Shown piece by piece: positions 9,148 to 18,505 of a stretch of 64,000 bases of DNA (the stretch's first letter is position 1; the number at the start of each line of letters is the position of its first letter). The notes beneath the pieces are model-generated. The model searched no databases. It saw nothing but the letters and a program-made list of their open reading frames with translations, and was not told the DNA's origin. Source of the DNA: Bdellovibrionales bacterium (GTDB lineage Bacteria > Bdellovibrionota > Bdellovibrionia > Bdellovibrionales > UBA1609); contig JADJVA010000005.1 in the NCBI GenBank assembly GCA_016716765.1, forward strand, positions 100,730 to 164,729. The letters are read 5' to 3'. A program made the position numbers and the translations under genes.

Positions 9148-10173
9148 ATGCTCTCAGAAAAAGTTAATTCCGTACATAAAGAAGCGAATGCGGCATTTTT
9201 GGCTGCTAAAGATTCCAAAGAACTTTATGAGCTCAAAGTGAAATACCTGGGCAAACAGGGCCAACTCTCGCTTTTGATGCGCGAAATGGGCCAGCTTTCT
9301 CCTCAGGAAAGGCCTGTTTTTGGAAAATGGGTCAATGAGGCCAAGCAATCCCTCGAGGAGGCCTACGCAAAAAGGGAATTGGACATTGGCCAAGCAGAGC
9401 TGATGGCCCAGATCGAAAAGGAGCAGTTGGACCTCAGTTTGCCGGGCCCCCCAGTGGCTAAGGGCGGCAGACACCCGGTTTCAAAGGTGATCAATGAAAT
9501 AGTTGGGATTTTGGAGAGAATTGGCTACAGCGTTCGAACCGGTCCAATGATTGAGGAGGACTGGTATAACTTCGAGGCTTTAAATATCCCACCAGATCAC
9601 CCTGCCCGCGATATGCAGGACACTTTTTATATCGATGACACCCATGTTTTGAGGACCCATACAAGTCCCGTGCAGATCCATACAATGGAGAATGAGAAGC
9701 CACCCTTGAGAATTTTGGCTCCTGGTTCTGTTTTTAGGTGTGACAGTGACATTTCCCATTCCCCCAATTTTCATCAAATTGAAGGCCTCTTAATTGATCG
9801 CAAAGTATCCATGGCGCATCTAAAAGGGACGATCTCTTTTTTTGTGAAGGAATTTTTTGGCAAGGATATTCAAGTTCGATTTCGACCGAGCTTTTTTCCG
9901 TTCACGGAGCCATCGGCCGAAGTTGACTGCTCTTGTCCCATTTGCAGGGGTAAGGGGTGTCGAATGTGCAAGAACTCGGGTTGGATAGAAATTGGAGGAT
10001 CGGGTTTGGTGAATCCAAAGGTCCTCAGTCATTGTAAAATTGATCCGGAAGAGTGGCAGGGCTTCGCTTTTGGGTTTGGAATAGAGAGAATGGCCATCAT
10101 CAAATACGGAATCGACGATATTCGGTTGTTTGCAGAAAATGACATTCGTTTTTTGAGGCAGTTTGAATCATGA
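9148..10173 (+). CDS. pheS: Phenylalanine--tRNA ligase alpha subunit
   Basis: Catalytic alpha chain of the alpha2-beta2 phenylalanyl-tRNA synthetase, 341 residues, the usual length. An N-terminal coiled-coil tRNA-binding arm (residues 1-100) precedes the class II core, with motif 2 region VFRCDSDISHSPNFHQIEG and motif 3 GFAFGFGIERMAIIKYGI. A small Cys cluster (CSCPICRGKGCRMCKNSG) lies before motif 3, as in some bacterial PheS proteins, and may bind zinc. The ATG at 9148 has no obvious ribosome binding site. The stop overlaps the pheT start by four bases (ATGA), so the two are translationally coupled. Confidence 0.97.
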   Translation: MLSEKVNSVHKEANAAFLAAKDSKELYELKVKYLGKQGQLSLLMREMGQLSPQERPVFGKWVNEAKQSLEEAYAKRELDIGQAELMAQIEKEQLDLSLPGPPVAKGGRHPVSKVINEIVGILERIGYSVRTGPMIEEDWYNFEALNIPPDHPARDMQDTFYIDDTHVLRTHTSPVQIHTMENEKPPLRILAPGSVFRCDSDISHSPNFHQIEGLLIDRKVSMAHLKGTISFFVKEFFGKDIQVRFRPSFFPFTEPSAEVDCSCPICRGKGCRMCKNSGWIEIGGSGLVNPKVLSHCKIDPEEWQGFAFGFGIERMAIIKYGIDDIRLFAENDIRFLRQFES

Positions 10174-12617
10174 AACTATCAATGCAGTGGTTAAGCGATT
10201 ATGTGGATGTTCATGAGTTCTTTTCTGAGCCCGAGAAATTGGCTGCTCGTTTGACAGCGGTGGGCATTGAAGTCGAAGGATTTGATGATCTCGCCAAAAA
10301 ATTTAACAAGGTGGTGATTGGCGAAATCCTCGTAAAAGATGTGCATCCTCACGCCGATCGTTTGTCTCTGTGTCAAGTGGACGTCGGAGATGGAAAGAAT
10401 CGACAAATTGTTTGCGGAGCGACAAATCATCAACAAGGTGACAAGGTTGTGGTTGCCCTACCTGGTGCTATTTTACCTGGTAATTTTGAAATTAAGCTCT
10501 CGAAGATTCGCCAAATTGAAAGCCAAGGAATGTTGTGCTCTGAAGTTGAGCTTGGTTTGGCAAAGGAGAGTCCCGGTATCATGATTTTACCTCGAGAGGC
10601 CCCTCTCGGAAAATCATTCGCTCATCACATGGGTTTAAACGATGTGATTTTTGAACTCAGTGTGACTCCAAATCGTGCCGATTGCCTCAGCCATTTGGGT
10701 TTGGCAAGGGAAGTGGGAGCTCTTCTCGGACGAGAGGTTCAGCAGCCTGCTCTCGAATTGAAGGAGCAAAAAGGGGCTTCAACACGAGAGCGAGTGAAAC
10801 TAGAAATTAAAAATACCGATCTGTGTCCGCGCTATGCGGGGAGAGCTGTTTTTGGAGTCAAGGTGGGGCCGAGTCCGGATTGGCTCAAGTCGCGGTTGGA
10901 AAAAGTTGGAATCAATTCGATCAACAACGTGGTGGACGTAACCAACTATGTGATGCTTGAATTCGGTCAACCTCTCCACGCATTTGATTTAGATCTGATA
11001 AAAGATAAGACCATAGTTGTTGATAAATCCTTGGCGGGCGAAAAATTTATCTCTTTGGATGGCACAGAGCTGGAACTTTCGGGCGAAGAGCTTGTGATTC
11101 GGGATGGGTCTGGACCTGTCGCATTGGCGGGAATTGTCGGGGGCTTAAATTCGGGAGTTAAAGAGGCGACCTGCGATCTTTTTATCGAATCAGCCTATTT
11201 TCTTCGTGAGTCTGTTCGTAAGACGGCACGCAAGTGGGGCATTGAAACGGATTCAAGTTATCGATTTAGCCGCGGGACAGATCCAGAGGGAGTGCTTCGT
11301 GCACTCAACAGAGCCTGCTTGCTGATTCTTGATGTGGCCGGGGGATCTCTGAGCAAAGATTTTTATGATGCTTGCCCTCAACCCTTTAGCCGACGACCCA
11401 TTGCCATTCGCCACGAGTATCTGGAAGACCGCTTGGGTTACCCTGTACAGATCGAGAATTTTGAAAAATGGATGAAGAGAATAGGCTGTCAGATCCGTCC
11501 GAGTACTGAGGGAGACTGGCAGGTTCAGCCTCCGCCATATCGGTGGGACTTGGATCTGGCTATCGACTTGGTCGAGGAATACGCTCGTTTTGAGGGCTAT
11601 GACAAAATCCCGGAAGTATTTCCTCCCTTAGTGGAATCGCCATCGAGTCATGCTCCTCAGTTTAGACTGGAAAATCGCCTCAATGATTGGATTGCGGCGG
11701 AGGGGTATTTACAGGTTGTTAACTATGGATTTTTCAGCAGCCAGGGACGCTCTGATTTTATTGGAGATTCGACCAGCCTCAACTCTGTCGGATTGGTGAC
11801 TCCACCAGATGGCATTAAGGTTCGAAATCCCTTGAATGACGAAACCAACGAAATGCGGGTGAGTTTGTTGCCCGGTTTGTTTAAGAATCTTGTACATAAT
11901 TTTCGACAGGGGATGGCTTTTGGCCGTCTTTTCGAAACTGGATTTGTGTTCTCTCAAACCGAGAAAGCTTACAAAGAAGAGTCGCGTGTTGCGTTGGTAG
12001 GTTGGGGACAACCGAAGAACATTTGGGCCGGTGGCGGCGCTGAGAGTTGTCCGACCGTTTACTCATTAAAGGCGAGCATTGAAAATATTTTGAGTAAGCT
12101 TTTGATTGCATCTTACCAGTGGCGAAAGTTGAGTGGCGAAAGTACTCCACGCTTTGTTCATCCTGGCCAGGCGGTGGGCTTATTTGTAGAAGGAAAAATG
12201 ATCGGGGTGCTGGGGACTCTTCATCCCTTGCTGGCACAGGAGCACAAGTTAAGAGCCTCGGTGGCGGTGGCAGAATTTACCTTTGAGGGCCTCGTTCGTG
12301 GACAGCCACGGGTTCCCAAAGCTAAGGCTTTTTCCAGGTTCCCTTCGGTCGAGAGGGATTTGGCCTTTCTCGTGCCGTGCTCTGTTGAGGCAGGTGAGAT
12401 TTTAAAGGAGATTCGCAAACAAAGCGGTCCTCTCTTAGAGGATGCCTCCATTTTTGATGTGTACGCCGGAGATCAGCTTGGGGAGGGGATGAGGTCTATC
12501 GCCTATCGAATGGTATTTCGCGATTCAAATGGGACTCTCAATGAGACTCAACTGGTGGAGTTGCAGAATAAATTGGCTGACGCCGTTAAGAAAAAGTACA
12601 AGGTTGAGGTTCGTTAG
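10170..12617 (+). CDS. pheT: Phenylalanine--tRNA ligase beta subunit
   Basis: Beta chain of phenylalanyl-tRNA synthetase, 815 residues, the full bacterial length. Domains in order: an N-terminal tRNA-binding OB-fold (VVIGEILVKDVHPHADRLSL, about residues 40-150), the B3/B4 editing domain (about 210-390, with INNVVDVTNYVMLEFGQPLH), the B5 DNA-binding-like domain (about 400-480), the catalytic-like core (LVEEYARFEGYDKIPE onward), and a C-terminal FDX-ACB anticodon-binding domain starting at FPSVERDLAFLV. The B3/B4 region removes mischarged Tyr. It is coupled to pheS and followed by ihfA, the common proteobacterial order. Confidence 0.97.
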   Translation: MKLSMQWLSDYVDVHEFFSEPEKLAARLTAVGIEVEGFDDLAKKFNKVVIGEILVKDVHPHADRLSLCQVDVGDGKNRQIVCGATNHQQGDKVVVALPGAILPGNFEIKLSKIRQIESQGMLCSEVELGLAKESPGIMILPREAPLGKSFAHHMGLNDVIFELSVTPNRADCLSHLGLAREVGALLGREVQQPALELKEQKGASTRERVKLEIKNTDLCPRYAGRAVFGVKVGPSPDWLKSRLEKVGINSINNVVDVTNYVMLEFGQPLHAFDLDLIKDKTIVVDKSLAGEKFISLDGTELELSGEELVIRDGSGPVALAGIVGGLNSGVKEATCDLFIESAYFLRESVRKTARKWGIETDSSYRFSRGTDPEGVLRALNRACLLILDVAGGSLSKDFYDACPQPFSRRPIAIRHEYLEDRLGYPVQIENFEKWMKRIGCQIRPSTEGDWQVQPPPYRWDLDLAIDLVEEYARFEGYDKIPEVFPPLVESPSSHAPQFRLENRLNDWIAAEGYLQVVNYGFFSSQGRSDFIGDSTSLNSVGLVTPPDGIKVRNPLNDETNEMRVSLLPGLFKNLVHNFRQGMAFGRLFETGFVFSQTEKAYKEESRVALVGWGQPKNIWAGGGAESCPTVYSLKASIENILSKLLIASYQWRKLSGESTPRFVHPGQAVGLFVEGKMIGVLGTLHPLLAQEHKLRASVAVAEFTFEGLVRGQPRVPKAKAFSRFPSVERDLAFLVPCSVEAGEILKEIRKQSGPLLEDASIFDVYAGDQLGEGMRSIAYRMVFRDSNGTLNETQLVELQNKLADAVKKKYKVEVR

Positions 12618-12802
12618 AGTCGTGGCCGTAAACCAAGCCAACGCGAAGAGTCACTTGGATCGCTACTTTTTCTCGATCGAAGGGCGAGAGGAGCTGCGAA
12701 TAGTGGCTCCAGCTCCACAAATTAATTGAAAGTTTTCAAGGACTTGGTAGCCTGTGGGTGGGATGTAACACGAAATATCCGATAAAAAAGAGGTTCAAGG
12801 AT

Positions 12803-13156
12803 ATGCCCCAACAAAATATTAGCAAATCTACGATGACGAAGGCCGATATAGTCGAGAAAGTTTACCAGAAGATTGGTTTTTCCAAGAAGGAAGCCTCAGA
12901 ATTGGTAGAGTTGGTATTTGGGTCGTTGAAGGACACCCTTTGTAAGGGCGATAAAGTTAAAATCTCTGGTTTTGGAAACTTTGTTGTTCGAGAAAAAAAG
13001 GAGCGAATCGGTCGAAACCCTCAGACTGGTAATCAGATCAAGATCAGTGCGCGAAGGGTGTTGACGTTTCGTCCCAGCCAGGTATTAAAAGCCGTTCTTA
13101 ACGGAGAGGATGTCTCTCTGGCCGTTGAAGATGATGACGGCATTGATGTAGGCTGA
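12803..13156 (+). CDS. ihfA: Integration host factor subunit alpha
   Basis: HU/IHF-family nucleoid protein that bends DNA as a heterodimer with IhfB. The signature GFGNFVVREKKERIGRNPQTG and the beta-arm proline (RNPQTG) are present, and the N-terminal helices MTKADIVEKVYQKIGFSKKE fit IhfA. The ATG at 12803 follows AAGAGG nine bases upstream; a later ATG at 12833 begins exactly at the conserved MTKADIV, so one of the two is right, and an upstream ATG at 12758 is less likely. The C-terminus has an acidic tail of about 20 residues (VEDDDGIDVG). Placement after pheT is conserved in proteobacteria and supports the IhfA rather than HU assignment. Confidence 0.92.
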   Translation: MPQQNISKSTMTKADIVEKVYQKIGFSKKEASELVELVFGSLKDTLCKGDKVKISGFGNFVVREKKERIGRNPQTGNQIKISARRVLTFRPSQVLKAVLNGEDVSLAVEDDDGIDVG

Positions 13157-13228
13157 GAATCCTTCTTATAAAAAATTTCGAGCTGGGCGATGCTGAGGCC
13201 TGTGGCACTGCCTTTCATGAGGACACAA

Positions 13229-13693
13229 ATGACAACAGATTGGATTTTCGAGACAAAAGATCAGAAGGCATACGCTCCATCTGCTGAACCAGACCTGGAA
13301 CTCGTTGATACGCGGTTTGCGAAACAGCTTGAGAAAATTCCTGACAAGATGGCGTTTAAAATTGGTGAAGTGGCCCGTTTGATCGGGGTTAAAACCTATG
13401 TGTTGCGTTATTGGGAGACCGAGTTTGAGGCTTTGAATCCCAAAAAATCCAGAAACAATCAGCGCGTCTATGAGAAAAAAGACGTGGTGATGGTCATGAT
13501 GATTAAAAAGCTCCTCTACGAAGATCGCTTCTCGATCGAAGGGGCAAAGACGGCTCTGAGAAAACTAAAAAAGGACACTCGTAAAGCAACAGAAATTCGT
13601 CAATTGGGCTCACATCTTGAGCAGGTGACAGATCAATTGCGGGATCTTGTTGATGAGATATCCCGAGTCAAAGTCCTATTTAATGCTGAGTGA
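13229..13693 (+). CDS. MerR-family transcriptional regulator
   Basis: A 154-residue regulator. The MerR winged helix-turn-helix begins at MAFKIGEVARLIGVKTYVLR and continues with the diagnostic RYWETEFEALNPKKSRNNQR, then a coiled-coil dimerisation helix to the C-terminus. No effector-binding cysteines are seen, so it is not a metal sensor of the MerR/CueR type. The ATG at 13229 has GAGGA five bases upstream. About 40 residues precede the HTH. This uncharacterised MerR protein sits between ihfA and tRNA-Pro in other proteobacteria too (from memory, Pseudomonas), so the order is an old conserved block. Confidence 0.88.
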   Translation: MTTDWIFETKDQKAYAPSAEPDLELVDTRFAKQLEKIPDKMAFKIGEVARLIGVKTYVLRYWETEFEALNPKKSRNNQRVYEKKDVVMVMMIKKLLYEDRFSIEGAKTALRKLKKDTRKATEIRQLGSHLEQVTDQLRDLVDEISRVKVLFNAE

Positions 13694-13719
13694 TACTCTC
13701 TCTTCACTTAATCAAGTTT

Positions 13720-13750
13720 AATCATGTTGAATCAACTGCAATCATGTTGA
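13720..13750 (+). repeat. Direct repeat upstream of tRNA-Pro
   Basis: AATCATGTTGA occurs at 13720-13730 and again at 13740-13750, a 20-base period, with a weaker relative (AATCAAGTT) just before. The second copy ends in a -35-like TTGACA (13747-13752). It may be an operator or promoter part for the tRNA, but no convincing -10 box is spaced correctly. Confidence 0.3.
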
Positions 13751-13816
13751 CAGATTCTTGAAATTCAAAGAGAAACGACAAGAGTAAATTCGGTGAATGA
13801 AAATCATTAAGGGCGT

Positions 13817-13893
13817 CGGACCGTAGCGCAGCCTGGTAGCGCACAACCTTGGGGTGGTTGGGGTCGCAGGTTCAAATCCTGTCGGTCCGACCA
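13817..13893 (+). tRNA. tRNA-Pro (anticodon GGG)
   Basis: A complete 77-base tRNA. The acceptor stem CGGACCG pairs with CGGTCCG, the D arm is GCGC...GCGC, the anticodon stem CAACC/GGTTG encloses TTGGGGT with anticodon GGG, and the T arm GCAGG TTCAAAT CCTGT is canonical. The 3' CCA is encoded. It reads CCC/CCU proline codons. It stands 123 bases after the MerR gene. Confidence 0.97.
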
Positions 13894-13899
13894 ATTTCT

Positions 13900-15015
13900 T
13901 CAAAGATGAGACTCTGATTGCAGTGCTAGACCTGAGGTTGGAATTTCAATTGTGAAAGTTGTTCCTTGAGAACCGGATTGGCAACGAATGTGGCCTTTGT
14001 GTACTTCTATGATCTTCTTCACAATTGCTAAGCCCAAGCCTGTACCACCAGTCGACTCACCAGATGAAACAAAGGGATCAAAGATCGATCTTAAAATATT
14101 GGGCAGAACTCCTGGACCGCGATCGCTGACTTCAATTTGACACCAATTGTTCTCTCGCAGCCGCGCATCGATAAAAATTCCTTGCTCTTGGCCCATTCCA
14201 TACTTAACAGCGTTGTCGATAAGATTTCTAAAAACCTGCATCATGAGCGGAAAATTGCACGTAATTGTTGGCAGGCTTTGGGAAAAATGGACGTAACTGG
14301 ATTCAGCTTCGATCCCAAGAACACTCACCACATCCCTAATGAGACTTGCAAGATTCACGGGCTCGAATTTTAGCGGAGCATGCCCTAGAGAACCAAATTG
14401 TCGAAGATCATCTAGGCATCTACTGAGATAAAGGGCGTTGGCACTAATTCTCTCCAATAAATGCTGAGCCTTTTGGTCAAGGCTGGCCAAGTATCGGTCC
14501 CGTAGCATATGGGCGAACCCGATAATCACACTCAGTGGATTTTTTAGTTCGTGTGAAGTCGTCAAGGCAAACCTATTAAGGCCCGTGTTAATCGCATTCA
14601 ATTCCTCAATCAGTTTGTCTCTCTCGAGGAGGGCCATTTTTTGCTCAGTAACGTCCAGCTGAATTCCAACGAAAAATAGAGCATTCCCGGCCTCGTCCTT
14701 TACTGGGCTAACTGTCAAATGGTTCCAGAAGAGTGAGCCGTCCTTACGGTAATTTACAAGTTCTCCTCTAAAATGGACATTCGAATGGATTGCATCATGG
14801 CATTCGCGAACCACTGTTTTATCAGATTCAGGGCCCTGCAGAAATCGACAGTTTTTTCCGATGATTTCGTCTGCGCTATAGCCCGTCAGTTTTTGAAAAT
14901 GGGGATTAACGTAAATGATGGGATTATCAGCCAATCGATTGTCGGTTACAACAAGTCCAGTATTTGTGGCTTCTGCCGCGTACTTAAAGATGAAGTCCGG
15001 AAGAGGTGGTCTGAT
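13900..15015 (-). CDS. LOV-domain (blue-light) sensor histidine kinase
   Basis: A soluble histidine kinase with an N-terminal LOV photosensor. The flavin-binding signature GKNCRFLQG carries the photoactive Cys (about residue 56 counting from 15015), followed by ELVNYRKDGSLFWN and the strand FFVGIQLDVTE. The kinase part has the H-box SHELKNPLS near residue 152, N-box NLIDNAVKYG, DRGPGV and GGTGLGLAIV. There is no response regulator beside it. The first standard start, TTG 14934, would cut off the LOV strand GLVVTDNR, yet the frame upstream to 15024 clearly codes for it and has no ATG, GTG or TTG. Either an ATC at 15015, which has GAGGAG five bases upstream, starts translation, or a frameshift separates an N-terminal piece (ATG 15112) in another frame. 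Confidence 0.88.
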   Translation of the reverse strand: MRPPLPDFIFKYAAEATNTGLVVTDNRLADNPIIYVNPHFQKLTGYSADEIIGKNCRFLQGPESDKTVVRECHDAIHSNVHFRGELVNYRKDGSLFWNHLTVSPVKDEAGNALFFVGIQLDVTEQKMALLERDKLIEELNAINTGLNRFALTTSHELKNPLSVIIGFAHMLRDRYLASLDQKAQHLLERISANALYLSRCLDDLRQFGSLGHAPLKFEPVNLASLIRDVVSVLGIEAESSYVHFSQSLPTITCNFPLMMQVFRNLIDNAVKYGMGQEQGIFIDARLRENNWCQIEVSDRGPGVLPNILRSIFDPFVSSGESTGGTGLGLAIVKKIIEVHKGHIRCQSGSQGTTFTIEIPTSGLALQSESHL

Positions 15016-15165
15016 ACTTACTCCTCAATAGATTGAATTTTTCTTGTAACAGAATATTTCTCTCCGTCAAGACCAAAGACAGAGAGTGTCGGCCAAGTTG
15101 AGATGTTTTCATGGCGAAATTTTTTTCACACATTCATTTCGCAAAATGACTTTTGGCTCATTAAG

Positions 15166-17853
15166 CTAATTAATTCCATTGAGTCCATTGACCTGATAAA
15201 TTCGCCCGTGGCGGATCAGCCACTTCTCAATCTCTACGGCCACAAAGACTGCGGGAGAGATGGCGAGACAAACAATCAACTCAAAGGCTGTGAGAGGCTC
15301 AGTTTTAAATACAGAGTTTAAAAGTGGAACATAGAGAGTCGCCATCTGTAGACCAAAGGTTATAAGTACTGCCACCAAGAGCGGAAAGTTGGAGAAAAAT
15401 CCTTGTTTGAAAAATGACTCACGCTCGGATCTTACCGCAAGCACATGCCCCATTTGAGATAAGGTCAAGACTGTAAAAACCATGCTTTGCCAATGAGAGG
15501 AGCCAGAATGATAGGCCCAGGCCATGACAGCAAGGTTGAGTGCGCCCATGAAAAGGCCGACCCACACGGCATGTTGCCAAAGGCCGTGGGCAAAAATACT
15601 TTCATTGGGTCTGCGCGGTGGACGCTTCATGATTCCCAGTTCTTCGGGTTCAGCAGCTAAAGCGAGACCTGGCAAACCGTCTGTAACAAGATTGACCCAA
15701 AGAATATGAATCGGCAAGAGCGGGACAGGTAGTCCTAGGAAGGGTGCTAAAAACAAAATCCAGATTTCACCAGAATTGCTTGTGAGTGTGTATTTGATAA
15801 ATTTACGAATATTGTCAAATATCCTTCGTCCCTCGCGAACGGCTGTTACAATGGTTGCAAAGTTATCGTCAAGAAGAACCATGTGAGCTGCCTCTCGTGC
15901 GACATCAGTGCCCATCTTTCCCATAGCCACGCCAATATTGGCGCTCTTAAGCGCTGGAGCATCGTTGACGCCATCCCCTGTCATGGCGACAAATTCACCC
16001 ATCTTCTGAAGTGTTTTAACGACATATATTTTTTGCTCTGGAGAAACGCGAGCATAAACCCGGATTTCTTCGACACGAGACTCGAATTCTTCGGGAGATA
16101 GGAGCTCCAATTCCTGACCCGTAATAACGGGACCATGTTGGCCCTGGATGCGATCAGACTCATTAACAATTCCAAGATTTCGCGCAATCGCTAGGGCGGT
16201 AGCAGGATGGTCGCCAGTGATCATCACGACACGAATAGATGCGGTCTGACAAGAATCTATTGCTTCTTTTACTTCCGAACGAGGAGGATCAATGAGTCCA
16301 ACAAAGCCCAGGAAACTAAGATTCGTTTCGATAGTTTCGCTTTTGGTTTCAGAGGGAAGGGAATCCAAGCGCCGATGAGCAAACGCAAGCACTCTGAGTC
16401 CCTCTTTGGCCATTGAGTTTGCTGTACCCAGCGCAAGGTCTTGATCAAGTGGAACAAGATCGCCATTTTTCGATTGCTGCTGACAGAAAGCTAAAACGCG
16501 TTCAGGTGCGCCTTTTGTGAAAACATGAATTTGTCCCGATAAATCGCGATGAATTGTGCTCATCCTGCCGCGTTCAGAGGAAAAGGGAACTTCGTCTATT
16601 CTTGGCAGGTGCTTTTCAATCTCGGATTTAACAAATCCGGAATTCTGAGCGGCTCGGTAGAGAGCCGTCTCCGTTGGATCGCCTTGAAGTTCTCCGCTGG
16701 CATCAACAGAGGCATCGCTATTGAGCGCCATGGCCCTCAAAATCAGTTCTCTCTCAGTTTTGTCGCTCACGGAATCTGGGAGGGATCCTCTTATCACGCG
16801 GTGATTCAAGGCGTAGGAATCAACCTGCATTTGATTTTGAGTCAGAGTCCCTGTTTTGTCGGAGCAAATGTAAGTGACTGAGCCCAGTGTCTCGACCGCC
16901 GGTAACCGGCGGATGAGGGCATTTTTTTTGACCATCCGTTTGGCGCCAAGAGCTAACAAAACCGTGACGACTGCTGGGAGGGCTTCGGGAATGGCTGCGA
17001 CGGCGAGACTGATTGCAGTCATAAACATAAGCAAAGGCTTCTCGCCCCGAAGAACACCAACTAAAAAAATAATTCCGCAGAGGGCGATCACGGCCAGAGC
17101 CAGGATTTTTCCAAATCGTGTCAATCTTTTCTGCAGCGGCGTTTTGGCATCCTTTTCAGTTTGTAAAAGTGTGGCAATGCGGCCGAGTTCGGTGCGCATT
17201 CCAGTTGCAGCAACAACTCCCACACCTCGCCCATAGGTGACCAGTGTTCCTTTGTGAGCCATATTGTGCCGATCGCCAATTGGCGATTCGGTCTTTGATA
17301 CCACTTCCGAGATTTTCTCCGATGGTTGTGACTCCCCCGTTAAGGCAGCTTCCTCAATCTTTAACTGGATAGCTGTGATCAGTCGCATATCGGCGGGAAC
17401 AATATTTCCAGCTTCAAGGAGAACAATGTCTCCAGGAACAAGATCGCGGGAGGAAATCAACTCAGGACTTCCTGAGCGCAAAACCTTGGTCTGAGTCGTG
17501 GCAAGCACTTTCAGGGCTTCCATGACCTTTTCGGCTCTGTATTCCTGAATAAAGCCAAGAACAGAATTGAGTACCACGATCACGGCTATAGCGATCGTAT
17601 CTTCTGGTTCACCCAGCCAGCCTGCGATGGCCGCTGAGGCAATTAAAACCAGCACCATGAAGTCTGAAAATTGATCCAGAATCATTTTAAAGAGGCTTCG
17701 CCCCTTGGCCTCATCGAGGAAATTTCCGCCGAAATTTAATAATCGCTCTTTTGCATTGTCCTGAGAGAGACCTTGCGCCGCATCAGATCGCAATCGATTG
17801 ACAGCATCATCTGCTGTTAACGCATGCCAAAACACCTGTTCATGGCTGTCCAT
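15166..17853 (-). CDS. Cation-transporting P-type ATPase (Ca2+ type)
   Basis: An 895-residue P2-type ATPase, inner membrane. Seen in order: an N-terminal cation-ATPase domain, TM pairs, the actuator motif LTGESQPS, the TM4 motif PEALPAVV near residue 286, the phosphorylation site CSDKTGTLT near 330, KGAPERVL, the hinge MTGDGVNDAPALK near 623, and a six-helix C-terminal block. The PEALP motif and overall length match bacterial Ca2+ pumps; other divalent ions cannot be excluded. The frame opens at 17886, but the ATG at 17853 has GGAGG five bases upstream and is preferred. No linked regulator is seen. Confidence 0.93.
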   Translation of the reverse strand: MDSHEQVFWHALTADDAVNRLRSDAAQGLSQDNAKERLLNFGGNFLDEAKGRSLFKMILDQFSDFMVLVLIASAAIAGWLGEPEDTIAIAVIVVLNSVLGFIQEYRAEKVMEALKVLATTQTKVLRSGSPELISSRDLVPGDIVLLEAGNIVPADMRLITAIQLKIEEAALTGESQPSEKISEVVSKTESPIGDRHNMAHKGTLVTYGRGVGVVAATGMRTELGRIATLLQTEKDAKTPLQKRLTRFGKILALAVIALCGIIFLVGVLRGEKPLLMFMTAISLAVAAIPEALPAVVTVLLALGAKRMVKKNALIRRLPAVETLGSVTYICSDKTGTLTQNQMQVDSYALNHRVIRGSLPDSVSDKTERELILRAMALNSDASVDASGELQGDPTETALYRAAQNSGFVKSEIEKHLPRIDEVPFSSERGRMSTIHRDLSGQIHVFTKGAPERVLAFCQQQSKNGDLVPLDQDLALGTANSMAKEGLRVLAFAHRRLDSLPSETKSETIETNLSFLGFVGLIDPPRSEVKEAIDSCQTASIRVVMITGDHPATALAIARNLGIVNESDRIQGQHGPVITGQELELLSPEEFESRVEEIRVYARVSPEQKIYVVKTLQKMGEFVAMTGDGVNDAPALKSANIGVAMGKMGTDVAREAAHMVLLDDNFATIVTAVREGRRIFDNIRKFIKYTLTSNSGEIWILFLAPFLGLPVPLLPIHILWVNLVTDGLPGLALAAEPEELGIMKRPPRRPNESIFAHGLWQHAVWVGLFMGALNLAVMAWAYHSGSSHWQSMVFTVLTLSQMGHVLAVRSERESFFKQGFFSNFPLLVAVLITFGLQMATLYVPLLNSVFKTEPLTAFELIVCLAISPAVFVAVEIEKWLIRHGRIYQVNGLNGIN

Positions 17854-18008
17854 AAGCTCCTCCATCGCGACAAAACGCCCCGTCAATGGCTGAGTTCTTC
17901 ATGCCACGGAGCTAAATGAAATGAAAGAGAAGAAAAAGAAAGCGACGGGAAATTCTTGGTTGTCCTATTGGCGCAAAGTTGTTCTGGCCAACAAAATTCC
18001 CTTCTCAA

Positions 18009-18356
18009 TCAGGGAGTGGTGTTGATTTCTCCAAAGCAGGTGTTTTCTAAAATGTGCGCTGCCGCACTATTCGACTGAAAAGATCCTTCCGACGCCTGAA
18101 CGGCCTTATCCCAGCAGCGGGATTGCGCATTCATTTTAGCGGCTAAGCAGCCGGAAAGCACCTTTCCATTTTCGATGAGACATCCAGCAATTTCGCTGTC
18201 TGAGCTGTCCGTGCTGGTCCCACTAATTTGGAAAATTTTTTGAGTGTATTCGGAGGTATAGGAACAAGTGCACTGCACAGAGATGGTGGTTGTGCTTTCT
18301 GCTGACGCAGAGACAGAACCGAGGATCAGGGCGGAGGCGATAAAAAACTTCTTCAT
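18009..18356 (-). CDS. Small exported Cys-containing protein
   Basis: A 115-residue protein with a textbook signal peptide, MKKFFIASALILGSVSASA, probably cleaved before ESTTT. The frame extends upstream to 18662, but AAGGGAG seven bases before the ATG at 18356 fixes the start. The mature protein has six cysteines (CTC, GCLIENG, SGCLAA, SRCWD, NTCFG), suggesting disulfides in the periplasm. Family not recognised. It is divergent from the VTT/FAD fusion gene across about 150 bases. Confidence 0.75.
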   Translation of the reverse strand: MKKFFIASALILGSVSASAESTTTISVQCTCSYTSEYTQKIFQISGTSTDSSDSEIAGCLIENGKVLSGCLAAKMNAQSRCWDKAVQASEGSFQSNSAAAHILENTCFGEINTTP

Positions 18357-18505
18357 TAGAGACTCCCTTTGGATCAAAGAAATAAAATGATTCAAAGGCA
18401 AAACACAAGCAATCAGCGTGCCAGCTTGGGTTAAAAATTTTGTGGATGACTCATTTAGCAGTTTACACATGATGACAAAACAGCAAATATCGATTTGGGG
18501 GTCAT

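Noticed and set aside
12690..12716. GGAGCTG/CAGCTCC hairpin between pheT and ihfA
   Set aside because: The stem is short with a 13-base loop and no T tract. It may be chance and does not define a terminator.
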